Source: Luidia sarsii (lineage: Eukaryota; Echinodermata; Asteroidea; Paxillosida; Luidiidae). From it: a stretch of 64,000 bases of DNA. The notes below the pieces were generated by a model. It was not told the origin of the DNA and searched no databases. It worked only from the letters and a program-made list of their open reading frames with translations. Of this stretch, positions 12,701-24,400 are shown one piece after another. The first letter of the stretch is position 1; the number at the start of each line of letters is the position of its first letter. Both the position numbers and the translations under genes were made by a program. The stretch spans positions 1,556,994 through 1,620,993 of the forward strand of contig OX465111.1 in assembly GCA_949987565.1 (NCBI GenBank), written 5' to 3'.

Positions 12701-15447
12701 GGTAGTTGGGGCTGCAGTGGTTGTCGGGGCCACCGTGGTAGTTGGGGCCGCCGTGGTAGTTGGGGCCGCCGTGGTAGTTGAGGCCGCCGTGGTAGTTGGG
12801 GCTGCTGTGGTTGTTGGGGCTGCAGTGGTAGTTGGGGCTGCCGTGGTAGTTGGGTCTGCTGTGGTTGTAGGGGCCGCCGTGGTAGTTGGGGCTGCAGTGG
12901 TAGTTGGGGCCGCCGTGGTAGTTGGGGCCGCCGTGGTAGTTGGGGCCGCCGTGGTAGTTGGGGCTGCAGTGGTTGTTGGGGCCGCCGTGGTTGTTGGGGC
13001 TGCCGTGGTTGTTGGGGCTGCCGTGGTTGTTGGGGCTGCCGTGGTTGTTGGGGCTGCCGTGGTTGTTGGGGCCGCCGTGGTAGTTGGGGCCGCCGTGGTA
13101 GTTGGGGCTGCCGTGGTTGTAGGGGCCGCCATGGTAGTTGGGGCTGCCGTGGTTGTTGGGGCTGCCGTGGTTGTTGGGGCTGCAGTGGTAGTTGGGGCTG
13201 CAGTGGTTGTTGGGGCCGCCGTGGTAGTTGGGGCTGCAGTGGTAGTTGGGGCTGCAGTGGTTGTTGGGGCCGCCGTGGTAGTTGGGGCTGCAGTGGTTGT
13301 TGGGGCCGCCGTGGTAGTTGAGGCTGCAGTGGTAGTTGGGGCTGCCGTGGTAGTTGGGGCTGCCGTGGTTGTTGGGGCTGCAGTGGTAGTTGGGGCTGCA
13401 GTGGTTGTTGGGGCCGCCGTGGTAGTTGGGGCTGCAGTGGTAGTTGGGGCTGCCGTGGTAGTTGGGGCTGCCGTGGTTGTTGGGGCTGCAGTGCTAGTTG
13501 GGGCTGCAGTGGTTGTTGGGGCCGCCGTGGTAGTTGGGGCTGCAGTGGTTGTTGGGGCCGCCGTGGTTGTTGGGGCCGCCGTGGTAGTTGGGGCTGCTGT
13601 GGTTGTTGGGGCTGCAGTGGTAGTTGGGGCCGCCGTGGTAGTTGGGGCTGCCGTGGTAGTTGGGGCTGCTGTGGTTGTAGGGGCCGCCGTGGTAGTTGGG
13701 GCTTCAGTGGTAGTTGGGGCCGCCGTGGTAGTTGGGGCCGCCGTGGTAGTTGGGGCCGCCGTGGTAGTTGGGGCTGCAGTGGTTGTTGGGGCCGCCGTGG
13801 TTGTTGGGGCTGCCGTGGTTGTTGGGGCTGCCGTGGTTGTTGGGGCTGCCGTGGTTGTTGGGGCTGCCGTGGTTGTTGGGGCCGCCGTGGTAGTTGGGGC
13901 CGCCGTGGTAGTTGGGGCCGCCGTGGTTGTTGGGGCTGCCGTGGTTGTAGGGGCCGCCGTGGTAGTTGGGGCTGCCGTGGTTGTTGGGGCTGCAGTGGTT
14001 GTTGGGGCCACCGTGGTAGTTGGGGCTGCAGTGGTTATTGGGGCCGCCGTGGTTGTTGGGGCTGCAGTGGTTGTTGGGGCCGCCGTGGTAGTTGGGGCTG
14101 CAGTGGTAGTTGGGGCTACCGTGGTAGTTGGGGCTGCCGTGGTTGTTGGGGCTGCAGTGGTAGTTGGGGCTGCAGTGGTTGTTGGGGCCGCCGTGGTAGT
14201 TGGGGCTGCAGTGGTTGTTGGGGCCGCCGTGGTTGTTGGGGCCGCCGTGGTAGTTGGGGCCGCCGTGGTAGTTGGGGCTGCCGTGGTAGTTTGGGCTGCC
14301 GTGGTTGTTGGGGCTGCAGTGGTTGTTGGGGCCGCCGTGGTTGTTGGGGCCGCCGTGGTAGTTGGGGCTGCCGTTGTTGTTGGGGCTGCCGTTGTTGTTG
14401 GGGCTGCCGTGGTTGTAGGGGCCGCCGTGGTAGTTGGGGCTGCAGTGGTTGTTGGGGCCACCGTGGTAGTTGGGGCCGCCGTGGTAGTTGGGGCCGCCGT
14501 GGTAGTTGGGGCCGCCGTGGTAGTTTGGGCTGTTGTGGTTGTTGGGGCTGGAGTGGTAGTTGGGGCCGCCGTGGTAGTTGGGGCTGCCGTGGTAGTTGGG
14601 GCTGCTGTGGTTGTAGGGGCCGCCGTGGTCGTTGGGGCTGCATTGGTAGTTGGGGCCGCCGTGGTAGTTGGGGCTGCAGTGGTAGTTGGGGCTGCTGTGG
14701 TTGTTGGGGCTGCAGTGGATGTTGGGGCCGCCGTGGTAGTTGGGGCTGCCGTGGTAGTTGGGGCCGCCGTGGTAGTTGGGGCTGCAGTGGTTGTTGGGGC
14801 CGCCGTGGTTGTTGGGGCTGCCGTGGTTGTTGGGGCTGCCGTGGTTGTTGGGGCTGCCGTGGTTGTTGGGGCTGCCGTGGTTGTTGGGGCCGCCGTGGTA
14901 GTTGGGGCCGCCGTGGTAGTTGGGGCCGCCGTGGTAGTTGGGGCTGCAGTGGTTGTTGGGGCCGCCGTGGTTGTTGGGGCTGCCGTGGTTGTTGGGGCTG
15001 CCGTGGTTGTTGGGGCTGCCGTGGTTGTTGGGGCTGCCGTGGTTGTTGGGGCCGCCGTGGTAGTTGGGGCCGCCGTGGTAGTTGGGGCCGCCGTGGTTGT
15101 TGGGGCTGCCGTGGTTGTAGGGGCCGCCGTGGTAGTTGGGGCTGCCGTGGTTGTTGGGGCTGCCGTGGTTGTTGGGGCTGCCGTGGTTGTTGGGGCTGCA
15201 GTGGTAGTTGAGGCTGCAGTGGTAGTTGCTGCAGCTCTGGTAGTTGGGGCTGCCGTGGTTGTTAATGCAGCTGTGGTAGTTGGGGCCGCCGTGGTAGTTG
15301 GGGCTGCCGTGGTAGTTGGGGCCGCCGTGGTAGTTGGGGCTGCCGTGGTAGTTGGGGCTGCCGTGGTTATTGCTGCAGCTGTGGTAGTTGGGGCTGCAGT
15401 GGTAGTTGGGGCCGCCGTGGTTGTCTGTGCAGCGGTTGTTGTTAGAG
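742..15447 (-). CDS. mucin-like gene exon 5: 14.7-kb single-exon TTTAAP array (4,902 codons)
   Basis: Acceptor CCTCTGTAG at 15448, exon start CT CTA ACA ACA ACC GCT GCA CAG, donor GTAAGTTTT below 742. Length 14,706 nt = 4,902 codons, open from end to end, about 817 hexapeptides. The 5' rim (15,200-15,450) and the 3' third (1,340-2,500) carry TTTAAATTTAAP units, which replace Pro by Ala; the centre is TTTAAP with sparse V, E, Q, S, G and D substitutions. Higher-order repeats are visible: rare variants recur 2,520 bp apart (10.3-12.9 kb against 12.9-15.1 kb) and 4,770 bp apart (2.6-4.9 kb against 7.4-9.8 kb), both multiples of 18. Almost all variation is at positions that are third codon bases. 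Assembly of such an array could be collapsed or expanded. Confidence 0.75.
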
Positions 15448-18400
15448 CTACAGAGGTTGCAAAATATAAGTTTGAAGAAAACTGTCGGTTACCTCTTTAT
15501 TCTACAAATTGTCGACACTTACAACAGGCTTCTACCCTTTTCATTTATGAGAACATGTTTTTAATCTGATTGCCTTTCATTCCCGACCCATTTCAATCTA
15601 TACTGACACTCGGTCACAATGTCAGTTCCTATCATCCCTCTCCTCTTCTTTCTCAAATACAGCTACTGCTGCTTTTACAACTACTGCATGTTTATTGATA
15701 CAAATATGCCCAAAACAAGGCTATAAAGCCACTGCAGGTTAAGGTCTAAGGAAGGAAGGAGACAGGGAGGAACTCTTAAAATGCGCAACATCAAACGAAG
15801 GTGGGAAACATGAATTCCAAAGAGAAGCAAAACGTAGGTAGAAACTGTTCTGGTACCTCCTTGGACCACTACTTGAAAGAGACAGTGTGTATGGGTGAAA
15901 GGAGGCAAACACCATGCGTGGTTGCTCGCTGAAATATTTTATCTGGGAGAACAAGTCAGCCAAACAATAGGAACAACTTCTATAGAAGTATCTATAGTGC
16001 ACACTCAATACCACTACCACAACACCTACTACCACTACTACTACTATTACTACTACAACTATTACTGCTACTGCTAGTGCTGCTGCTGCTGCAACTGAAC
16101 TAATACTTCTAATAATACTTCGACTTCTACGCTAGTGCTACTCTACTGCTACGTCTACTGTCTACTGTAATACTACTTCTTCAACTGCTTATAGTACTTC
16201 TACTTGTTTTTTCCAAATTATTTACGCTTCAACAAGAACAACTACAACGACTACAATTACCACTTCTACTACTACATCTGCTTCTTTTTCTAGTATCATG
16301 TAAGCGCCAGGCTTTGTATCTCATTCAGTGTGACTGTCAGATTCCTTAACGCAGCAGACTCCACCAATGATTGTGTTCCCAGCGGGACTCGAGAGCCACT
16401 CCTAGTTGACTGTTCTCGTCCTTGATCTGGTCCGACCGTCATCCTGACACCCACGGTCTTTGCCGGTGACCGTGCTACTGTCCCTGCACCAACCAACCTC
16501 TAGACCAGTACGGTTGCCGCACTCCAGCCAGCAGGCCCGGCCAAACGCATGCCCCCAATGGAGTCTGCATGTCTCGGGAAAGGGTCATCGCTGGCTGAGT
16601 CTTCACCCGGAAATCCATGAGGAGCTCAGGGAGCCAGAAGAAGGTAGCGGCACAACCCAACTTGGAAAATTACAACCCTCCAACTATTAGGATTGGTCAC
16701 TCTTGCCGCTGACAATGTGGCCCTCACCAGCGGACAAAAGCGTATACGGTGTTGGCAATCGGCAGTGCGTACTCCATGTTTTGTGGCTTTACAGGGCTCG
16801 ACCAAGTATTTGAAGGATTCTCTTCTTTCTCGTCTGACAATGCTGAATAATGATCAGCTTACCCTAGAGGGTTCTTTGTCGAGGTACTACGTTTGAGTTT
16901 GTGGCATTCGGTATGGTTCCTTGGTACAACCACGATTTGATTAGCTTGGGCTGAAACAAAAGAGAGTGCTACTGTTTCTGAAAAGTGAGACATATGTAGC
17001 TATCTCTAAGCTTACTAGCAACAAATTCCTGCAGTGCATATTAGATACATCTGTAGTTAATGGTTAAAAGATCTTCAGGGTAGGCCTAGGCATTATGTGA
17101 CTACAGGTTGCGTAGCGAAAGCAGTATACTATAATTCTGGAGCATCAAGGAAGAGGTGTCAGATTCCAAAAAACCAAAACGTCAAATTCCCTTTTACCTC
17201 AGGCCATGAGTGAACAAAAGAGATCGTAATAGCGGAAGAATCTTACATAGTCTTACTTTTAACAGATGTACTTACTGCTCTTAGCTGACTAATGATTCAT
17301 ATTGAAGGCAACGGTACCACTTTTGCTTCTTTTCATGAAGTGAGTTTTGGGTCAGCAAATCTTTCATTTCCTTTCCCCCCCAAAAAAAAAATACTGCCTG
17401 CATGGGCCAGACTCATTGTTTAAAACCTTGAGAGTTACCAAAAGTTAGTGAACTATTTGTTAGCACAAAAGTAGGTAAAAATCAATATGTTGAGATAAAA
17501 CTTACATGATGCAGTGGTTGTTGGGGCTGCAGTGGTAGTTGGGGCCGCCGTGGTTGTTGGGGCCGCCGTGGTAGTTGGGGCTGCCGTGGTAGTTGGGGCT
17601 GCAGTGGTAGTTGGGGCCGCCGTGGTTGTTGGGGCTGCAGTGGTTGTTGGGGCTGCCGTGGTAGTTGGGGCTGCAGTGGTAGTTGGGGCCGCCGTGGTTG
17701 TTGGGGCTGCAGTGGTAGTTGGGGATGCAGTGGTAGTTGGGGCCGCCGTAGTTGTTGGGGCTGCCGTGGTTGTTGGGGCCGCCGTGGTAGTTGGGGCTGC
17801 AGTGGTAGTTGGGGCCGCCGTGGTTGTTGGGGCTGCAGTGGTTGTTGGGGCTGCCGTGGTAGTTGGGGCTGCAGTGGTTGTTGGGGCTGCCGTGGTTGTT
17901 GGGGCCGCCGTGGTAGTTGGGGCTGCAGTGGTAGTTGGGGCCGCCGTGGTTGTTGGGGCTGCAGTGGTTGTTGGGGCTGCCGTGGTAGTTGGGGCTGCAG
18001 TGGTTGTTGGGGCTGCCGTGGTTGTTGGGGCCGCCGTGGTAGTTGGGGCTGCAGTGGTAGTTGGGGCCGCCGTGGTTGTTGGGGCTGCAGTGGTAGTTGG
18101 GGCTGCAGTGGTTGTTGGGGCTGCAGTGGTAGTTGGGGCCGCCGTGGTAGTTGAGGCTGCAGTGGTTGTTGGGGCCGCAGTGGTTGTTGGGGCTGCCGTG
18201 GTTGTTGGGGCTGCAGTGGTTGTTGGGGCTGCAGTGGTAGTTGGGGCCGCCGTGGTTGTAGGGGCTGCCGTGGTAGTTGGGGCCGCAGTGGTAGTTGGGG
18301 CCGCCGTGGTTGTTGGGGCTGCCGTGGTTGTTGGGGCCGCCGTGGTAGTTGGGGCCGCCGTGGTTGTTGGGGCTGCAGTGGTTGTTGGGGCTGCAGTGGT

Positions 18401-21400
18401 AGTTGGGGCCGCCGTGGTAGTTGGGGCCGCAGTGGTAGTTGGGGCTGCCGTGGTTGTAGGGGCTGCCGTGGTTGTAGGGGCTGCCGTGGTTGTTGGGGCT
18501 GCAGTGGTTGTTGGGGCCTCCGTAGTTGTTGGGGCTGCAGTGGTTGTTGGGGCTGCCGTGGTTGTAGGGGCTGCAGTGGTAGTTGGGGCCGCCGTGGTTG
18601 TTGGGGCCGCCGTGGTTGTTGGGGCTGCCGTGGTAGTTGGGGCCGCCGTGGTTGTTGGGGCTGCAGTGGTAGTTGAGGCCGTCGTGGTTGTTGGGGCTGC
18701 AGTGGTAGTTGGGGCTGCAGTGGTTGTTGGGGCTGCAGTGGTAGTTGGTGCTGCCGTGGTTGTTGGGGCCGCCGTGGTAGTTGGGGCCGCCGTGGTAGTT
18801 GGGGCTGCAGTGGTAGTTGGGGCTGCCGTAGTTGTTGGGGCTGCAGTGGTTGTTGGGGCTGCAGTGGTTGTTGGGTCAGCGGTGGTTGTAGGGGCTGCCG
18901 TGGTTGTTGGGGCCGCCGTGGTAGTTGGTGCTGCAGTTGTTGTTGGGGCTGCAGTGGTTGTTGGGGCCGCCGTGGTTATTGGGGCCGCCGTGGTAGTTGG
19001 GGCCGCCGTGGTAGTTGGGGCCGCCGTGGTTGTTGGGGCCGCCGTGGTTGTTGGGGCCGCCGTGGTAGTTGGGGCTGCCGTGGTAGTTGGGGCCTCAGTG
19101 GTTGTTGGGGCTGCAGTGGTTGTTAGGGCCGCCGTGATTGTTGGGTCAGCAGTGGTTGTAGGGGCTGCCGTGGTTGTTGGGGCCACCGTGGTAGTTGGGG
19201 CCGCCGTGGTAGTTGGTGCTGCAGTGGTAGTTGGGGCCGCCTTGGTTGTTGGGGCCACCGTGGTTGTTGGGGCCGCCGTGGTAGTTGGTGCTGCAGTGGT
19301 TGTTGGGTCAGCAGTGGTTGTAGGGGCTGCCGTGGTTGTTGGGGCTGCCGTGGTAGTTGGGGCTGCAGTGGTAGTTGGGGCCGCCGTGGTTGTTGGGGCT
19401 GCAGTGGTAGTTGGGGCTGCAGTGGTAGTTGGGGCTGCAGTGGTTGTTGGGGCCACCGTGGTAGTTGGGGCCGCCGTGGTAGTTGGGGCCTCAGTGGTAG
19501 TTGGGGCAGCAGTGGTAGTTGGGGCAGCAGTGGTAGTTGGTGCTGCAGTGGTAGTTGGGGCCGCCGTGGTAGTTGGGGCTGCCGTGGTTGTTGGGGCCGC
19601 CGTGGTAGTTGGGGCTGCCGTGGTAGTTGGGGCCGCAGTGGTTGTTGGGGCTGCCGTGGTTGTAGGGGCTGCCGTGGTTGTAGGGGCTGCCGTGGTTGTT
19701 GGGGCTGCAGTGGTTGTTGGGGCCTCCGTAGTTGTTGGGGCTGCAGTGGTTGTTGGGGCTGCAGTGGTAGTTGGGGCCGCCGTGGTTGTTGGGGCCGCCG
19801 TGGTTGTTGGGGCTGCCGTGGTAGTTGGGGCCGCCGTGGATGTTGGGGCTGCAGTGGTAGTTGAGGCCGCCGTGGTTGTTGGGGCTGCAGTGGTAGTTGG
19901 GGCTGCCGTGGTTGTTGGGGTCACCGTGGTTGTTGGGTCAGCAGTGGTTGTAGGGGCTGCCGTGGTTGTTGGGGCCACCGTGGTAGTTGGGGCCGCCGTG
20001 GTAGTTGGTGCTGCAGTGGTTGTTGGGGCTGCAGTGGTAGTTGGTGCTGCCGTGGTTGTTGGGGCCGCCGTGGTAGTTGGGGCCGCCGTAGTAGTTGGGG
20101 CTGCAGTGGTAGTTGGGGCTGCCGTAGTTGTTGGGGCTGCAGTGGTTGTTGGGTCAGCAGTGGTTGTAAGGGCTGCCGTGGTTGTTGGGGCCGCCGTGGT
20201 AGTTGGTGCTGCAGTTGTTGTAGGGGCTGCCGTGGTTGTTGGGGCTGCAGTGGTAGTTGGGGCTGCCGTAGTTGTTGGGGCTGCAGTGGTTGTTGGGTCA
20301 GCAGTGGTTGTAGGGGCTGCCGTGGTTGTTGGGGACACCGTGGTAGTTGGGGCCGCCGTGGTAGTTGGGGCCGCCGTGGTAGTTGGGGCTGCCGTGGTAG
20401 TTGAGGCCGCCGTGGTTGTTTGGGCTGCCGTGGTTGTTGGGGCCGCCGTGGTAGTTGGGGCTGCCGTGGTTGTTGGGGCTGCCGTGGTTGTTGGGGCCGC
20501 CGTGGTAGTTGGGGCTGCCGTGGTTGTTGGTGCTGCCGTGGTAGTTGGGGCCGCCGTGGTAGTTGCTGCCGCCGTGGTTGTTGGGGCTGCCGTGGTAGTT
20601 GGGGCTGCGGTGGTTGTAGGGGCCGCCGTGGTAGTTGGGGCCGCCGTGGTTGTTGGGGCTGCCGTGGTTGTTGGGGCTGCCGTGGTTGTTGGGGCTGCCG
20701 TGGTAGTTGGGGCTGCCGTGGTAGTTGGGGCTGCCGTGGTAGTTGCTGCAGCTGTGGTAGTTGGGGCCGCCGTGGTTGTCTGTGCAGCGGTGGTTGTTAG
20801 AGCTACAAAAGTTGCAAGATATAAGTTTGAAGAAAACTGTCGGTTACCTCATTATTCTACAAATTGTCGACACTTACAACAGGCTTGCACCCTTTTCATT
20901 TATGAGAACATGTTTTTAATCTGATTGCCTTTCATTCCCGACCCATTTCAATCTGTACTGACACTCGGTCACAATGTCAGTTCCTAACATCCCTCTCCTC
21001 CTCTTTCTCAAATACAGCTACTGCTGCTTTTACAACTACTGCATGTTTATTGATACAAATATGCCCAAACCAAGGCTATAAAGCCACTGCAGGTTAAGGT
21101 CTAAGGAAGGAAGGAGACAGGGAGGAACTCGAGAAAACCACAGATAGCAATTGACATTCCTCTTAAAATGCGCCACATCAAACGAAGGTGGGAAACATGA
21201 ATTCCAAAGAGAAGCAGAACGTAGGTAGAAACTGTTCTGGTACCTCCTTGGACTACTACTTGAAAGAGACAGTGTGTATGGGTGAAAGGAGGCAAACACC
21301 ATGCGTGGTTGATCGCTGAAATATTTTATCTGGGAGAACAAGTCAGCCAAACCATAGGAACAACTTCAATAGAAGTATCTATAGGGCACACTCAATACCA

Positions 21401-24400
21401 CTACCGCAACACCTACCACACCTACTACTACTATTACTACTACAACTATTACTGCTACTGCTACTGCTGCTGCTGCTGCTGCAACTGAACTAATACTTCT
21501 AATAATACTTCGACTTCTACGCTAGTGCTACTCTAAGGCTACATCTACTGTCTGCTACTGTAATACTACTTCTTCAACTGCTCATAGCACTTCTACTTGT
21601 TTTTTCCAAAAATATTTACACTTCAACAAGAACAACTACAACGACTACAATTACCACTTCTACTACTACATCTACTTCTTTTTCTAGTATCATGTAAGCG
21701 CCAGGCTTTGTATCTCATTCAGTGCGACTGTCAGATTCCTTAACGCAGCAGACTCCACCAATGATTGTGTTCCCAGCGGGACTCGAGAGCCACTCCTAGT
21801 TGACTGTTCTCGTCCTTGATCTGGTCCGACCGTCATCCTGACACCCACGGTCTTTGCCGTGAACCGTGCTACTGTCCCTGCACCAACCAACCTCTAAGCC
21901 AGTACGGTTGCCGCACTCCAGCCAGCAGGCCCGGCCAAACGCATGCCCCCAATGGAGTCTGCATGTCTCGGGAAAGGGTCATCGCTGGCTGAGTCTTCAC
22001 CCGGAAATCCATGAGGAGCTCAGGGAGCCAGAAGAAGGCAGCGGCACAACCCAACTTGGAAAATTACAACCCTCCAACTATTAAGATTGGTCACTCTTGC
22101 CGCTGACAATGTGGCCCTCACCAGTGGACAAAAGCCTATACAGTGTTGGCAATCGGCAGTGCGTACTCCATGTTTTGTGGCTTTACAGGGCTCGACCAAG
22201 TATTTGAAGGATTCTCTTCTTTCTCGTCTGACAATGCTGAATAATGATCAGCTTACTCTAGAGGGTTCTTTGTCAAGGTACTACGTTTGAGTTTGTGGCA
22301 TTCGGTATGGTTCCTTGGTACAACCACGGTTTGATTAGCTTGGGCTGAAACAAAAGAGAGTGCTACTGTTTCTGAAAAGTGAGACATATGTAGCTATCTC
22401 TAAGCTTACTAGCAACGAATTCCTGCAGTGCATATATGATACATCTGTAGTTAATGGTTAAAAGATCTTCAGGGTAGGCCTAGGCATTATGTGACTACAG
22501 GTTGCATAGCGAAAGCAGTATACTATAATTCTGGAGCATCAAGGAAGAGGTGTCAGATTCCAAAAAACCAAAACGTCACATTCCCTTTTACCTCAGGCCA
22601 TGAGTGAACAAAAGAGATCGTAACAGCGGAAGCATCTTACAAAGTCTTACTTTTAACAGGTGTACTTACTGCTCTTAGCTGACTAATGATTCATATTGAA
22701 GGCAACGGTACCACTTTTGCTTCTTTTCATGAAGTGAGTTTTGGGTCAGCAAATCTTTCATTTCCTTTCACCCCCCCCCCCAAAAAAAAATACTGCCTGC
22801 ATGGGCCAGACTCATTGTTTAAAACCTTGAGAGTTACCAAAAGTTAGTGAACTATTTGTTAGCACAAAAGTAGGTAAAAATCAATATGTTGAGATAAAAC
22901 TTACATGATGCAGTGGTTGTTGGGGCCGCCGTGGTAGTTGGGGCCGCCGTGGTAGTTGGGGCAGCAGTTGTAGTTGGGGCAGCAGTGGTAGTTGGGGCCG
23001 CCGTGGTTGTTGGGGCTCCAGTGGTTGTTGGGGCCGCCGTGGTAGTTGGGGCAGCAGTGGTAGTTGGGGCAGCAGTGGTAGTTGGGGCCGCCGTGGTTGT
23101 TGGGGCTGCAGTGGTAGTTGGGGCCGCCGTGGTTGTTGGGGCCTCAGTGGTAGTTGGGGCACCAGTGGTAGTTGGGGCCTCGGTGGTTGTTGGGGCTGCC
23201 GTGGTAGTTGGGGCTGCAGTGGTTGTTGGGGACGCCGTGGTAGTTGGGGCTGCAGTGGTTGTTGGGGCAGCAGTGGTAGTTGGGGCCTCAGTGGTTGTAG
23301 GGGCTGCCGTGGTAGTTGGGGCCGCCGTGGTTGTTGGGGCTGCCGTGGTTGGTGGGGACGCCGTGGTAGTTGGTGCTGCAGTGGTTGTTGGGGCAGCAGT
23401 GGTAGTTGGGGCCGCCGTGGTAGTTGGGGTCTCAGTGGTTGTTGGGGCTGCCGTGGTTGTTGGGGACGCCGTGGTAGTTGGGGCTGCAGTGGTTGTTGGG
23501 GCAGCAGTGGTAGTTGGGGTCTCAGTGGTTGTTGGGGCTGCCGTGGTTGTTGGGGACGCCGTGGTAGTTGGGGCCTCAGTGGTTGTTGGGGCTGCCGTGG
23601 TTGGTGGGGCAGCAGTGGTAGTTGGGGTCTCAGTGGTTGTTGGGGCTGCCGTGGTTGTTGGGGACGCCGTGGTAGTTGGGGCTGCAGTGGTTGTTGGGGC
23701 AGCAGTGGTAGTTGGGGCCGCCGTGGTTGTTGGGGCCGCCGTGGTTGTAGGGGCTGCCGTGGTTGTTGGGGCCGCCGTGGTTGTTGGGGCTGCAGTGGTA
23801 GTTGGGGCCTCAGTGGTTGTTGGGGTTGCCGTGGTTGTTTGGGACGCCGTGGTAGTTGGGGCTTCCGTGGTTGTAGGGGCTGCTGAGGTTGTTGGGGCCA
23901 CCGTGGTAGTTGGGGCTGCAGTGGTTGTTGGGGCTGCCGTGGTTGTTTGGACCGCTGTGGTAGTTGGTGCTGCAGTGGTAGTTAAGGCTGCTGTGGTAGT
24001 TGGGGCTGCAGTGGTAGTTGGGGCTGCCGTGGTTGTTGGGGCTGCAGTGGTTGTTGGGGCTGCAGTGGTAGTTGGGGCTGCAGTGGTTGTTGGGGCCTCA
24101 GTGGTTGTTGGGGCTGCAGTGGTAGTTGGGGCCGCCGTGGTTGTTGGGTCAGCAGTGGTTGTAGGGGCTTCCGTAGTGGTTGGGGCTGCCGTGGTTGTAG
24201 GGGCTGCAGTGGTTGTTGGGGCTGCAGTGGTAGTTGGGGCTGCAGTGGTTGTTGGGGCCGCCGTGGTTGTAGGGGCTGCCGTGGTTGTAGGGGCTGCAGT
24301 GGTTGTTGGGGCCGCCGTGGTAGTTGGGGCTGCCGTAGTTGCTGGGGCTGCAGTGGTTGTTGGGGCTGCAGTGGTTGTTGGTGCTGCCGTGGTTGTTGGG

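Noticed and set aside
2609..15211. Open frames of GRRGSWGCRGCWG and QPQQPRRPQLP type inside the arrays
   Set aside because: They are third-frame readings of the same 18-bp unit, broken by stops at irregular points, with no start or splice signals.
768..15569. Plus-strand open frame of about 4,900 codons (poly VVVGAA), and similar ones at 17,514, 22,913 and 27,804
   Set aside because: It mirrors the minus-strand TTTAAP frame because the wobble positions coincide. The splice donors, acceptors and signal-peptide exon all lie on the minus strand.
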